A stretch of DNA of 57,647 bases from a virus, in IMG/VR virus record IMGVR_UViG_3300048918_000350, positions 1 to 57,647 of that record. The stretch is one strand, 5' to 3'. This document shows, in pieces, positions 32,808 through 41,394 of the stretch. The translations under genes were made by a program, and so were the position numbers. The notes under the pieces are model-generated. The model was not told where the DNA came from and searched no databases. It saw only the letters and a list, made by a program, of their open reading frames with translations. Within the stretch, counting starts at the first letter, position 1. Each line of letters begins with the position of its first letter.

Positions 32808-33264
32808 GTCGCCGGTCCCCACGCCCGCCGAGGCCCCTGCGGCCGTGCTGCGCCGCGCCGCCGAGAAGATGCGCACGCTGGCCCAGCGCGCCACCGATGG
32901 ACCGTGGACCGCGAGCCCGGTCTACAGCCCCGACGCCAGCGCCACCAGCGGCGTCTACTCGTACGCGCACCCCACAGGGACGGTCCTGTCGGAGGTCGTC
33001 GCGTCGGGCCGCATCAAGCAGGGCTACGGCGGCATCCGGCACCCCGGGAACGCCGTGTACATCGCTGCGATGCACCCCGGTGTCGCCCTGCTGATCGCCG
33101 AATCGTGGGCCGCGCACGCCACGGAGATGGAGGAGTACGGAGCCACCGAGTCGCGGAGCGGAGTCGAAGCCCAGACGGTATGGGGCAAGCCTGACCCGGT
33201 CTGGAGCACGGCTCTTGCTGCCGCCCGCGCCTTCCTCGCCGAGGCGGTGCGCACGGATGGCTGA
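32800..33264 (+). CDS. Conserved phage hypothetical protein
   Basis: 154 residues. VLRRAAEKMRTLAQRATDGPW followed by YIAAMHPGVALLIAESWAAHA is a pattern I associate with a widespread actinophage and Streptomyces small protein family of unknown function. An Asp/Pro-rich middle contains no clear catalytic motif. Confidence 0.6.
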   Translation: MSESPVPTPAEAPAAVLRRAAEKMRTLAQRATDGPWTASPVYSPDASATSGVYSYAHPTGTVLSEVVASGRIKQGYGGIRHPGNAVYIAAMHPGVALLIAESWAAHATEMEEYGATESRSGVEAQTVWGKPDPVWSTALAAARAFLAEAVRTDG

Positions 33265-33460
33265 AACCGGTCGCCTCGTCTCCATCGCCACCGCGTCCCG
33301 CATGCGCCGCGACCTCGACGACGGCGTGATGCCCGACCCGGACCAGGTCAGGGCACTGTGCGACTCGTACCTGACCGTCGCGCGCGACCGGGGCCGGCTG
33401 ATGGCTGAAATGACGCGCATGGTCGGGATCGCGCAGGTCACGCTCGCGGAGGTGGGGTGA
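33257..33460 (+). CDS. Small helical protein
   Basis: 67 residues, ATG overlapping the previous stop region. Helical and Arg/Asp-rich (ASRMRRDLDDGVMPDPDQVR, ALCDSYLTVARDRGRLMAEM). Function is unknown. Confidence 0.5.
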   Translation: MAETGRLVSIATASRMRRDLDDGVMPDPDQVRALCDSYLTVARDRGRLMAEMTRMVGIAQVTLAEVG

Positions 33461-33759
33461 TGGTGCTGGCGAAGGGTGCCGGGTTGGACGCGTCGCTCGG
33501 CGACCGCAAGAACGCGCTGCTCGCCCCCGCGCCGAACACCCGGGCCCAGCAGATCGCAGCCGCCAACGCCGCCCACCACTACAGCCATGGTGACGACGAC
33601 TTCAGGGCGCTGATGGCGTACCTGTTCGCCCCGATGCGCCCGGCCACCCCACACGGCACCGGCCGCAGACACCCGGCCGAATGCAGCTGCGACCGGTGCC
33701 GGATCAGGCGCGGGAAGCGCGCCAAGACCCAGACCATGACGAAGGGGGAGGCCCGATGA
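33457..33759 (+). CDS. Small Cys/Arg-rich protein
   Basis: 100 residues from GTG 33457 (ATG 33460 also possible). The C-terminal CSCDRCRIRRGKRAK is a zinc-knuckle-like basic segment. The middle is Ala/His-rich. Probably nucleic-acid binding. Confidence 0.5.
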   Translation: MMVLAKGAGLDASLGDRKNALLAPAPNTRAQQIAAANAAHHYSHGDDDFRALMAYLFAPMRPATPHGTGRRHPAECSCDRCRIRRGKRAKTQTMTKGEAR

Positions 33760-33935
33760 GCAGGGCCGAGATGACGATCAGCCAGTACGGGCGCGGGGAG
33801 TGCCCGGTGTGCGGTCGCGACATCGCGCTGACGAAGAAGGGCTTCCTGCGGGTCCACAACGGCGACATCGCCATCGGTGGCCGAGCCACTCGCTGCCACG
33901 GCATCGGCCTGCTCCCGATGGGGGCGGCCCGGTGA
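33756..33935 (+). CDS. Small zinc-ribbon protein
   Basis: 59 residues, ATG overlapping the previous stop. The motif CPVCGRDIALTKKGFLRVHN followed by a later Cys (RCHGIG) fits a zinc ribbon or DksA-like finger. A common small gene in Streptomyces phages. Confidence 0.6.
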   Translation: MSRAEMTISQYGRGECPVCGRDIALTKKGFLRVHNGDIAIGGRATRCHGIGLLPMGAAR

Positions 33936-34393
33936 GCGGCTGGCCGCGCTGGCGGCGTAACCCGGCACCGATCCGCAGCCTGTGCGACGAGACGACCCGC
34001 AACGAGGAGCTTCCGGACGCAGAGGCCGAGCAGCTCGCCGCGCTCTACGCCGAGCGCCAGCAGCCCAAGGCCCGCGAGCTGATGGGCCGCTACGAGCTCG
34101 GACGGTCGCACACCATCGAGCAGTCCCCGGCGCGGACCTCGCCCGGTGCCGAGATGTACGACCCGGACTACCTGCTCGCCGAGACCGAGCGCGAACGCGA
34201 CTACGAGGCGTCGGTCAACGCCGAGCTGCGCGCCCGGATCACCGAGCTGGAAGCGCAGCTGCGGGCCGCGCACCGCGAGCTCGACGAGCGCGGCGCGCCC
34301 CGGATGGCGATGCGGGCCGACGAGACCCTCATCATGCCGCGCACCCGTTCGATGCCCGCGCCCGGCCGGCCGGAGGCGAACCGTGGCCGATGA
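33932..34393 (+). CDS. Coiled-coil hypothetical protein
   Basis: 153 residues from GTG 33932. An Arg/Trp/Pro start is followed by a long coiled coil (ERERDYEASVNAELRARITE then LEAQLRAAHRELDERG). It overlaps the next gene by 11 bases. Possibly a scaffold in the early operon. Function is unknown. Confidence 0.5.
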   Translation: MSGWPRWRRNPAPIRSLCDETTRNEELPDAEAEQLAALYAERQQPKARELMGRYELGRSHTIEQSPARTSPGAEMYDPDYLLAETERERDYEASVNAELRARITELEAQLRAAHRELDERGAPRMAMRADETLIMPRTRSMPAPGRPEANRGR

Positions 34394-34844
34394 GCAGCTC
34401 GACCTGTTCCAGGTCGATGAGTCCCTGCGGATGCCGCTCCCCGAGCCCGCCCCCGACCCGTACGCGGGCCTGTCGGCCGACCGGCGCCGCACTCTGCGGC
34501 AGGCCACGGTCCTCGCCGACGGACGCCACCCGCTGACCGGCTACGCCCTGCACGCCGAGGCCGCCCCGGCCGGCGACCGGCGCGCGCCCGGCCGGCGGTG
34601 CGGCAACTGCTGGCACCGCACCGCCGCCACCTGGCACGACCGAACGCACCTGAAGTGCGGCTGGACCGGGGCCATGGGCGCGGACGAGGTCGCCCGCACC
34701 GCACCCCCGCGGGTGACGCACGGCGCCGGGACCGACCTGCGCGACTGGTGGCCCGCATGCGGCGACCACGAGTACGGCGACCCGCAGCTCTCCCCGGACG
34801 CAGCCCGCTACGTCCCGCCGACAGGAGGCGACGATGCCGCTTAA
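34383..34844 (+). CDS. Cys-rich hypothetical protein
   Basis: 153 residues from GTG 34383. The C-terminal half has CGNCWHRTAATWHD, KCGWTGAMG and DWWPACGDHEYG, four cysteines and histidines in zinc-site spacing. The N-terminal half (DEQLDLFQVDESLRMPL) is acidic. Its stop overlaps the next gene by 11 bases. Confidence 0.55.
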   Translation: MADEQLDLFQVDESLRMPLPEPAPDPYAGLSADRRRTLRQATVLADGRHPLTGYALHAEAAPAGDRRAPGRRCGNCWHRTAATWHDRTHLKCGWTGAMGADEVARTAPPRVTHGAGTDLRDWWPACGDHEYGDPQLSPDAARYVPPTGGDDAA

Positions 34845-35313
34845 GGGCAACGCCACACCGACCCCGTGCCCGTCCGAACAGGCCTACCGGCGCCACATCG
34901 CACACGGCGAACAGCCCTGCGACGGCTGCCGCCAAGCGCACCTCGAGTACGGCCGTGCACACCGGCCACCGCCCGTGAGCACGAGCGGCATCCACATCGG
35001 CGAGCAGCCCCTCGGCCCGGGCGAGTGCGGCACGATCCGCGGCTACCGGTGGCACCGCAAGGCCGGCGAGCCGACCTGCCAGGCCTGCCGGAACGCGCAC
35101 GCCGAGGACCGCCGCGCCCGGCACGGGAAGGCCACCGGCACGCAGCCGGGCCGCGCCATGCAGCCGTGCGGAACCCCGGCCGCCTACGCACGTCACCTCC
35201 AGCACGCCGAAGAGCCCTGCGACGAATGCCGGGCCGCGCACGCCGCCTACACCAACGTCCTGAACAAGACCGCCCGCATCGTCGCCGCGATGACGAGGGA
35301 GGCCGGCCGGTGA
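34834..35313 (+). CDS. Triple zinc-knuckle repeat protein
   Basis: 159 residues. Three copies of one unit are evident: CPSEQAYRRHIAHGEQPCDG, CGTIRGYRWHRKAGEPTC, and CGTPAAYARHLQHAEEPC, each followed by a C-x-AH motif. A C(x2)C-type metal site can be built per unit, with one divergent copy. It overlaps both neighbours and precedes a second protein of similar units. Nucleic-acid binding is likely. The role is unknown. Confidence 0.6.
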   Translation: MPLKGNATPTPCPSEQAYRRHIAHGEQPCDGCRQAHLEYGRAHRPPPVSTSGIHIGEQPLGPGECGTIRGYRWHRKAGEPTCQACRNAHAEDRRARHGKATGTQPGRAMQPCGTPAAYARHLQHAEEPCDECRAAHAAYTNVLNKTARIVAAMTREAGR

Positions 35314-35699
35314 GCCTGATCGCGCACGGCACGATGACGCGCTACCGCAAGGGCTGTCGGTGCGAGGACTGCCGTGCCGCCAACGCCCGACGCGTCCACC
35401 TCCAGCGGCTGCCCGCGCGGAGGGAACGCGAGCTCCGCGCCCGCCACGGCCGTTCCGGCACCTACACCAACGACGGCTGCCGGTGCGCCCAATGTCGCGC
35501 CGCACACGCCGCCTACCAGGCCCGGATGAGGGCCGCAAAGCGCCGCAACCCCGAACCCGACCGGATCCCCCACGGCACCGTCGGCGGCTACGACAACTGG
35601 TCGTGCCGCTGCCCGGACTGCCGGCGCGCCTCCAGCCAGGACCGGGCCGCACGGCGCCGCGACCTCGTGCCGGGGCAGCGTGTCGTGGCACCTGAGTAG
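35310..35699 (+). CDS. Second zinc-knuckle repeat protein
   Basis: 129 residues from GTG 35310, overlapping the previous stop. Three repeats: HGTMTRYRKGCRCEDCRAAN, SGTYTNDGCRCAQCRAAH and HGTVGGYDNWSCRCPDCRRA. Each has C-x-C-x2-C. The protein is very Arg-rich. Together with the preceding gene this makes six related units, suggesting duplication. Expected to bind nucleic acid; exact role unknown. Confidence 0.6.
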   Translation: MSLIAHGTMTRYRKGCRCEDCRAANARRVHLQRLPARRERELRARHGRSGTYTNDGCRCAQCRAAHAAYQARMRAAKRRNPEPDRIPHGTVGGYDNWSCRCPDCRRASSQDRAARRRDLVPGQRVVAPE

Positions 35700-35742
35700 C
35701 ACTGAACCTGGCACATCCGGATCCACTAGAAAGGCTGCTCAG

Positions 35743-36468
35743 GTGGCAATCAGCAAGCGGCTGCGCTTCGAGGTGCTGCGGCGAGACGGCTTTCGATGCG
35801 TCTACTGCCATCGCAGTGACGTGATCCTGACCGTCGATCACGTCACCCCCAAGGCTCTCGGGGGAACGGACGACCCTTCCAACCTCGTGACGTGCTGCGA
35901 TGACTGCAATACGGGCAAGTCCTCCAGCGGCAGCCTGGAGGCTGGCCAGCGCCTCGACCATCAGGTCGTCATCAACGCTGCCGCCCAGGTGTGGCGCACC
36001 TTCTGGATGCCCGAGCACCAGGCCGAGCCACCCGCGGAACTCGTTGCAGAGTTTCACGCCCAGGCGTCCGCGCTCTACCCCGACCTGATCGGCGCTCCTG
36101 AGCTCATGAGCGCCGCGCAGCGTGTCGCGTTCTGGAAGACGCCGGACCTCAAGCGCTGGTGCGACGTCGAGTTCGAGTCCGACGACTGGAACTGGGGCGC
36201 CTTCGACGCCATGCGCACATGGTGCCAGAGGTGGACGAGTGTGGCCGGCGCGCGCCCGACAGATGAAGACGTGCAGCGGGCCGAGCTCAACCTTCGGGCC
36301 GCAATCTCGGCCGGATACGGCGAACTCGACGTAGCTGCCTATCTGGCCGCTAGCGACCAATCCACTGAGATCGCCACCTACTTCACGACGGCACCAGCCC
36401 TGCTCAAGGGCCTCCTCAACGACGCGGCCTGGGACGCGGCGCGCAACAGTGAAGGGGAAGAATCCTGA
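35743..36468 (+). CDS. HNH endonuclease
   Basis: 241 residues. GTG 35743 was chosen for the AGAAAGG 8 nt upstream and the start AISKRLRFEVLRRDGFRCVY. The HNH core is CVYCHRSDVILTVDHVTPK, then ALGGTDDPSNLVTCCDDCN, with two CxxC pairs holding zinc. The C-terminal 160 residues are a helical extension of unknown role. It lies beside the replication initiator and overlaps its start. It may nick DNA during replication or act as a homing-type gene. Confidence 0.85.
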   Translation: MAISKRLRFEVLRRDGFRCVYCHRSDVILTVDHVTPKALGGTDDPSNLVTCCDDCNTGKSSSGSLEAGQRLDHQVVINAAAQVWRTFWMPEHQAEPPAELVAEFHAQASALYPDLIGAPELMSAAQRVAFWKTPDLKRWCDVEFESDDWNWGAFDAMRTWCQRWTSVAGARPTDEDVQRAELNLRAAISAGYGELDVAAYLAASDQSTEIATYFTTAPALLKGLLNDAAWDAARNSEGEES

Positions 36469-37493
36469 TGGCCCGCATCCGAACGATCAAGCCGGAGACC
36501 TTCACCTCCGAGTCCATCTCCGCCCTGACTCTGGCTGCTCGATGGACGTTCGTCGGACTGTGGACACACGTCGACGACGAGGGCCGGTGCCGCGACAACG
36601 CGAAGATCATCCGTGGCGCGCTGTGGCCCAACGAGGATGAGACGGTCACCTCGAAGGACGTCGAAGCCCACCTCGCCGAGCTCGAGCACGCGGAGATGAT
36701 CTGCCGGTACGAGGCCGGCGGCGCCCGCTACATCCACGTCGTCAACTTCCACAAGCACCAGAAAATCAGCCACCCCACGCCCTCGAAACTGCCGGAGTGT
36801 CCGCACGCTGTGCACCCGGCGCCGAAGCCGCCCCCCTCGGACGACTCCGGAAGTTCTCCGGAGGATTCCGGAAATCCTCAGGAGCCCTCCGGATTACTTT
36901 CCCTTGACCTTCCATTGGGCAGAGAAGACTCCGCATTACTCCCCGTTGAACTCGAAAGTTCCCCGGAGCTTTCCGGCCTCGTGCGCGCGCGCGAGGAAGT
37001 GGAAGTGGAGAGTGGATCTGGAAGTGGAGGGCTTGCGCCCGTTCCGCCTCCGGCGGGGCGCCGGGCGCCGCGCACCGCCGCGCCGCTCCAAGCCGTGCCC
37101 GACGAGCCCACCGCCCAGCTGATCCTCGGCGAGTACCTCGACCGCTGCGCCAAGCGACCTCCCGGCGCCGTCATCGGCCAGCTCGGCAAGCTCATCAAAG
37201 CGATGCTCGCCGAGAGCATCGACCCCGACGACATCCGCCGCGGCATGGCCGCCTGGAAAGCCAAGGGCCTGCATCCAGCGACCCTCCCGTCCGTAGTCAA
37301 CGAGGTCATGAACGCGCGGCCCGCCGCCATCGGCGCGCCGTCCATCGCCGCCGCCGTTCAACCGGCGCCGATCGACGCCTACCAGGCCGACCTGGCCGCG
37401 CACGCCGCGGCCGCCGCGGCCCCGGCCACGGTCGACGCCTACGCCGACGAGTTCGACGGACGCACCGTCCTGCAGCGGATCGGTGTCGTATGA
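36468..37493 (+). CDS. Replication initiator/replisome organiser-like protein
   Basis: 341 residues, ATG overlapping the HNH stop. Residues 1-110 form a winged-helix-type domain typical of phage initiators (MARIRTIKPETFTSESISAL, FVGLWTHVDDEGRCRDN, HVVNFHKHQKISHPTPSKLP). A low-complexity Ser/Pro/Glu linker (about 115-200) follows, then a helical C-terminal domain (LIKAMLAESIDPDDIRRGMA). It probably binds the origin and loads the host helicase. Six CCGG iterons lie in the DNA encoding the linker, as in lambda O. Confidence 0.75.
   Translation: MARIRTIKPETFTSESISALTLAARWTFVGLWTHVDDEGRCRDNAKIIRGALWPNEDETVTSKDVEAHLAELEHAEMICRYEAGGARYIHVVNFHKHQKISHPTPSKLPECPHAVHPAPKPPPSDDSGSSPEDSGNPQEPSGLLSLDLPLGREDSALLPVELESSPELSGLVRAREEVEVESGSGSGGLAPVPPPAGRRAPRTAAPLQAVPDEPTAQLILGEYLDRCAKRPPGAVIGQLGKLIKAMLAESIDPDDIRRGMAAWKAKGLHPATLPSVVNEVMNARPAAIGAPSIAAAVQPAPIDAYQADLAAHAAAAAAPATVDAYADEFDGRTVLQRIGVV
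36846..36976. repeat. Candidate replication origin iterons inside the initiator gene
   Basis: TCCGGA occurs at 36846, 36857, 36867 and 36888; related CCGG sites lie at 36963 and 36973. Start spacings of 11, 10 and 21 bp and a further 74 and 10 bp are close to whole helical turns. The copies occur in different reading frames. The interval is more AT-rich than its surroundings. This matches origins nested in phage initiator genes. Confidence 0.6.
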
Positions 37494-37903
37494 CCGGCAT
37501 CGACTGGCGCAAGCGCTACGCCGCCGCAGCGGCAGCAGGCCGCAACCACGCCGCCGAGAACCGCGAACTCGTCCTCGGCTACGACGACCTTGCCGCACGG
37601 CTCACCAGACCGCCCATCGGCTACGCCACTGCGCAGGCCTGGTCCGGCTACATCGCGCCTGCGATGACGCCGGCCCGCAGCGACTACGAACGCAACCTGA
37701 CGGGGCGCCGCGTCCAACTTGTCGCGCTCGTGCGCGAAGCCATCGAACGCAAGCACGGCCCGGAGGCGGCCCGCCAGTGGCTTGAGGACGTCAACGCCGA
37801 CCGCTGGACCCCGAGCCGCTCCACCTCCGTCTACGACGCCATGCACCGAGCGGCCGACGTCCTCGACCGCAACACACCCGCCTGGGCCAAGGAAGGAACC
37901 TGA
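37490..37903 (+). CDS. Hypothetical replication-operon protein
   Basis: 137 residues, ATG overlapping the initiator stop. Mostly helical (IDWRKRYAAAAAAGRNHAAE, RRVQLVALVREAIERKHGPE). Its position suggests a replication accessory role, for example a helicase-loader partner. No motif was recognised. Confidence 0.5.
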   Translation: MTGIDWRKRYAAAAAAGRNHAAENRELVLGYDDLAARLTRPPIGYATAQAWSGYIAPAMTPARSDYERNLTGRRVQLVALVREAIERKHGPEAARQWLEDVNADRWTPSRSTSVYDAMHRAADVLDRNTPAWAKEGT

Positions 37904-37905
37904 CA

Positions 37906-38649
37906 ATGACGGCCCCCTACTTCACCGACGGCACCGTCACCCTTTACCTCGGCGACTGCCGCGACATCCTCCCCACCCTCGAACTGCAGGCCGACCTCAT
38001 CCTGACCGACTGCCCCTACGGCGACACCAACCTCCACTGGGACGCCTGGCAAAAGGGCTGGCCGGCACTGGCCGCGTCCGCATCCTCGGCGCTGTGGGCG
38101 TTCGGCTCGATGCGGATGTTCCTCGAACACGGAGCAGAGTTCGCCGCCGCCGGCTGGAAGTTCGCACAGGACATCGTCTGGGAGAAGCACAACGGATCCG
38201 GTTTCCACGCGGACCGGTTCAAGCGGGTTCACGAGCACGCGCTGCACTGGTATCGCGGCGACTGGCGCAACCAGCACCGCGACGTACCGACCACTGCGAA
38301 CGCGGTCAAGCACGTGGTGAGGACGAAGCGACGGCCCCCACAGATGGGTCAGATCGACAAGTCGCCGTTCATGTCGGAGGACGGTGGGCCGCGCCTCATG
38401 CGTTCGGTGCTGCAGGTCCGCTCCATGCACGGCCGGGCGATAGCGCCGACGGAAAAACCGGTCGGGATCTTGGATCCGTCGATCAGCTACTCATGCCCAC
38501 CCGGCGGCCTAGTCCTCGACCTGTTCGCCGGATCCGGTTCCACGCTGGAAGCGGCGCGCCAGTCCGGGCGCCGTGCCATCGGCATCGAACGCGACGAAGC
38601 CCAGATCGAACGTACTGCCCAACGACTCGCCCAAGCGGTGATCGCGTGA
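37906..38649 (+). CDS. DNA methyltransferase (beta-class N4/N6 amino-methylase)
   Basis: 247 residues. Catalytic motif DCPYG at residues 35-39 stands in place of the usual DPPY/SPPY. The SAM motif DLFAGSGST lies near residue 205 after it, the beta-class order. ERDEAQIERT ends the protein. It likely methylates phage DNA against host restriction; no partner nuclease is adjacent. Target sequence cannot be read from the gene. Confidence 0.85.
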   Translation: MTAPYFTDGTVTLYLGDCRDILPTLELQADLILTDCPYGDTNLHWDAWQKGWPALAASASSALWAFGSMRMFLEHGAEFAAAGWKFAQDIVWEKHNGSGFHADRFKRVHEHALHWYRGDWRNQHRDVPTTANAVKHVVRTKRRPPQMGQIDKSPFMSEDGGPRLMRSVLQVRSMHGRAIAPTEKPVGILDPSISYSCPPGGLVLDLFAGSGSTLEAARQSGRRAIGIERDEAQIERTAQRLAQAVIA

Positions 38650-39008
38650 TCCTCCACAAGCGTCGGATCGTCGTATGCGCCACCTGCGGACACACACGCC
38701 CCCACGCCGCACGCGGCGACTGCAACGCCTGCTACAAGCGCTGGCTACGCCGCAACCCCTCACCCCACCGCATCCCACCCGACCGGCTCACCATCGACGA
38801 GCAGGCCGTCACCCTCGCCGTCACCGGGGAACGCCCCGTCACCCTCAACATGCTCGAGCGCCGCGCCGCCTATCGGCAGCTCCAGCCCCGCGGCCTGTCC
38901 GCCGCGCAGATCGCCGCACGCATCGGGTGCCACCAGCGCACCGTCGTGCGCTACCGGGCCGCAGAACGCGCCCAGGGCGCCTCACAGGACACCGACGCCC
39001 CCGACTGA
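38646..39008 (+). CDS. Zinc-finger plus helix-turn-helix protein
   Basis: 120 residues from GTG 38646. N-terminal CATCGHTRPHAARGDCNACY holds four cysteines. A C-terminal helix-turn-helix (LSAAQIAARIGCHQRTVVRY) follows. Likely a small transcription factor of the early operon. Confidence 0.6.
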   Translation: MILHKRRIVVCATCGHTRPHAARGDCNACYKRWLRRNPSPHRIPPDRLTIDEQAVTLAVTGERPVTLNMLERRAAYRQLQPRGLSAAQIAARIGCHQRTVVRYRAAERAQGASQDTDAPD

Positions 39009-39078
39009 CCACCCGGGCGCCACAAGCCGCCCACGCGCCCCACAACAGGCCCCCCGACACCACCGAAAGGCACAGACC

Positions 39079-39363
39079 ATGACCACCTACCGTCCCCGCG
39101 CAACCGTCGAAGCCATCCAGTGGACCGGCGACAACATCAACGAGATCTGGGACGCGTTCACCTGCGCCCACATCTACGGACCCACGCCCGAGAAGAACCC
39201 CGACTGGCTGATCGTTACCACCGTGCGCGGTGAAGTCCGGGCCGATATCGGCGACTGGATCGTGCGCGGCATCACCGGGCTGCTCATGGTCTGCCGCGAA
39301 GCCGACTTCGACGCGATCTACGAGGCCGTCACCGCCGTCCCGTCCGGCACCGAGGAGAACTGA
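39079..39363 (+). CDS. Conserved actinophage hypothetical protein
   Basis: 94 residues, ATG 39079 with AAAGG upstream. TYRPRATVEAIQWTGDNINE and ADIGDWIVRGITG resemble a family found widely in siphophages of unknown function. The domain has a compact beta appearance. Confidence 0.6.
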   Translation: MTTYRPRATVEAIQWTGDNINEIWDAFTCAHIYGPTPEKNPDWLIVTTVRGEVRADIGDWIVRGITGLLMVCREADFDAIYEAVTAVPSGTEEN

Positions 39364-39364
39364 C

Positions 39365-39607
39365 ATGCCGGTACCCCGCAGCCCCCGACCACAGAACGCC
39401 CACGACGACCGCCCCAGCCGCCTGCGCCGCCAGCTCGCTGAGGCCATCACCCACCTCCACCGCCTCGTCGACCACCAGGACGACCCCTGCGACTTCGACC
39501 ACCACGGCCAATGCCAGACCCACTCCACCGACGGCAGCGAGCCCGGCAAGTGCGGCGTCGCCGAAGCGCGCGCATGGCTCGCCGAACACGACCCCGCTGC
39601 CGGCTGA
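39365..39607 (+). CDS. Small His/Cys-containing hypothetical protein
   Basis: 80 residues, ATG one base past the previous stop. His-rich centre (THLHRLVDHQDDPCDFDHHG) and later Cys residues could bind metal. Function is unknown. Confidence 0.5.
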   Translation: MPVPRSPRPQNAHDDRPSRLRRQLAEAITHLHRLVDHQDDPCDFDHHGQCQTHSTDGSEPGKCGVAEARAWLAEHDPAAG

Positions 39608-39633
39608 CCGCCACACCACACCAGGAGACGACC

Positions 39634-40020
39634 ATGGACGACCCCATCCGGCCCGAACGGCTCGCCGAGATCCGCGAAGCCGACGGCCAGTTCCCGCTGC
39701 TGCCGAGCGCCGCGAGCGTGTACGGCCACCGCCGCGCGCTGCTCGCCGAGGTCGACCGGCTCACCGCCGAACTCGCCAAGGCCACCAGCCGCGTCGCCGA
39801 GATCGAAGGAGAACGCGAGCAGCAGTCCGCCGAGTGGGAGCCCAGCCGGTGGTACCGCGTCACGCAACCCAACGGCGACCTGTGGATGGAGACATCCGAC
39901 CGCGAAGAGGCAGTCAACGCCGCCCACAAGACGGGATGGGAACTGACTCGGCTGTGGCGGTCCGAGAGCCACGCGTGGCGCCCGACCACCAGCGACGTCG
40001 CCGAGGGGGACCCGGCATGA
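39634..40020 (+). CDS. Hypothetical protein with duplicated DREEA-type C-terminal domain
   Basis: 128 residues; AGGAGA precedes ATG 39634. A coiled N-terminal half leads into a C-terminal domain (SRWYRVTQPNG, LWMETSDREEA, then LWRSESHAWRP). That domain recurs as a stand-alone protein at 47987-48181. The stop overlaps the next start. Function is unknown. Confidence 0.55.
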   Translation: MDDPIRPERLAEIREADGQFPLLPSAASVYGHRRALLAEVDRLTAELAKATSRVAEIEGEREQQSAEWEPSRWYRVTQPNGDLWMETSDREEAVNAAHKTGWELTRLWRSESHAWRPTTSDVAEGDPA

Positions 40021-40970
40021 CACACGACGCCGAAGAACGCGTACGCGACCTCACCCAGTACACCCCCGGCGCACGCATCCTGCTGAAGCGCGACCAAGAC
40101 GACCTGACCGCCGTGCTGCAGGCGCTCGCCGACACGCGACAACAACTCGACGAGGCACGCGGTCGCATCACCGAACTCGATCAGCGGGCCGTAACCGCTA
40201 CCGGCCGCCAGATCTTCGCGCAGACGGAAGCCGACGAAATGCGGCAGCGCCAGCGCACCTCCAACGGCCTCGCACGTCAACTCGCCGACCGCACCGACGA
40301 ACTCGACACACTCCGAGCGCAGTACGGCGACCTCAAAGACCTGTGCAGTGAACACAGCGCCGAGTTGGCCGCGACCCAGGTGCGACTGGAGGACGCGGAC
40401 GCTGCGGTTACGCGACTCGGGGATGCCGCTGCCGACCTCGTGGAGAAGGCGAAGGTGTTCCGGGCCGAACGCGACGAGGCACGCAGCCTCGCCCGATACC
40501 TCCGACTGGAACTGATCGACGACGGCGATCCGAAAGACGTCGACCGCACCATCCGGGAGGTCGAACTCGACCTCGACGAGGACGACCCGCTGCCCGGCTG
40601 GCTCACCGACGAACCGCAGCCCGGACCCGGGCCGACGCGACACGGCCACGACGGGGCACAGACGGCACAGGAGCCAGCCACAGCGCCCCACAGCACGCCC
40701 ACGGACACAGACGCCACCCGACACGCGGAAGCCCCGCAGAACGGCGCTACGGACCTCCGTACCCCGCAAGCCTGGTGCGACCGCTACGGACTCGACATCC
40801 GCGACACCGACGGCTGGCGAGGCAAGGACGCACTCTCGTGGGAGACGCCGATCACGCTGCCCGACTTCTGGCATCGCTTCGGCCAATCCACCGTCAGCGG
40901 CATCACCACCACCGACTACGACCGCATCATCGCCGACGTACGCGCGGCCAAGGCAGACGGGACCGACTGA
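40017..40970 (+). CDS. Coiled-coil protein with C-terminal globular domain
   Basis: 317 residues, ATG overlapping the previous stop. A long coiled coil covers about residues 20-165 (ADTRQQLDEARGRITELDQR, SNGLARQLADRTDELDTLRA). A Pro/Thr-rich linker follows, then a globular end (LPDFWHRFGQSTVSGITTTD). It may organise replication or nucleoid contacts. Function is unknown. Confidence 0.5.
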   Translation: MTHDAEERVRDLTQYTPGARILLKRDQDDLTAVLQALADTRQQLDEARGRITELDQRAVTATGRQIFAQTEADEMRQRQRTSNGLARQLADRTDELDTLRAQYGDLKDLCSEHSAELAATQVRLEDADAAVTRLGDAAADLVEKAKVFRAERDEARSLARYLRLELIDDGDPKDVDRTIREVELDLDEDDPLPGWLTDEPQPGPGPTRHGHDGAQTAQEPATAPHSTPTDTDATRHAEAPQNGATDLRTPQAWCDRYGLDIRDTDGWRGKDALSWETPITLPDFWHRFGQSTVSGITTTDYDRIIADVRAAKADGTD

Positions 40971-41326
40971 TGCGCATCCACCTCGACTACACGCGCTCCA
41001 TCCGCTGCCACCTCGGCCGCCACGACCAGGGCGACGCCGAACACGGCTGCCAAGGCGGATTCCGACCCCTCGGCAGCGGTTGCGCACGGTTCTGCGCCTG
41101 CGATTGTCACGACCGGCCCAGCGGGTTCATCCAGTTCGACGAACCGCTCACCGAAGCCCAGGCCGAAGACCTCAAGCGGCGATTCCTCGAAGCCCAGAAG
41201 ACGCAGCCGATCCGCTGGCTCGACGACGAAGACCCGGCCGCGCTCTGGGCCGCATACGACGACGCCGTCGAACGCGGCGACACCGTCACCACAGCGCCCC
41301 CCGACGACGACGGGAGCGGGACGTGA
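40970..41326 (+). CDS. Cys/His-rich hypothetical protein
   Basis: 118 residues, ATG overlapping the previous stop. CARFCACDCHDRPSG is a dense metal-site-like segment. The C-terminal half is helical and acidic. Function is unknown. Confidence 0.5.
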   Translation: MRIHLDYTRSIRCHLGRHDQGDAEHGCQGGFRPLGSGCARFCACDCHDRPSGFIQFDEPLTEAQAEDLKRRFLEAQKTQPIRWLDDEDPAALWAAYDDAVERGDTVTTAPPDDDGSGT

Positions 41327-41394
41327 ACGCCAGACCACACGACCCCCAACCCGTCGCCGGCACACACGCCCGCGGGGCGGAGGCGTGGCCGTGA
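41323..41394 (+). CDS. Possible 23-residue peptide gene
   Basis: A GTG-started frame overlaps the stop of the previous gene and the start of the next. It encodes a 23-residue Pro/His-rich peptide. It may exist only for translational coupling. Evidence is overlap geometry alone. Confidence 0.25.
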   Translation: MNARPHDPQPVAGTHARGAEAWP

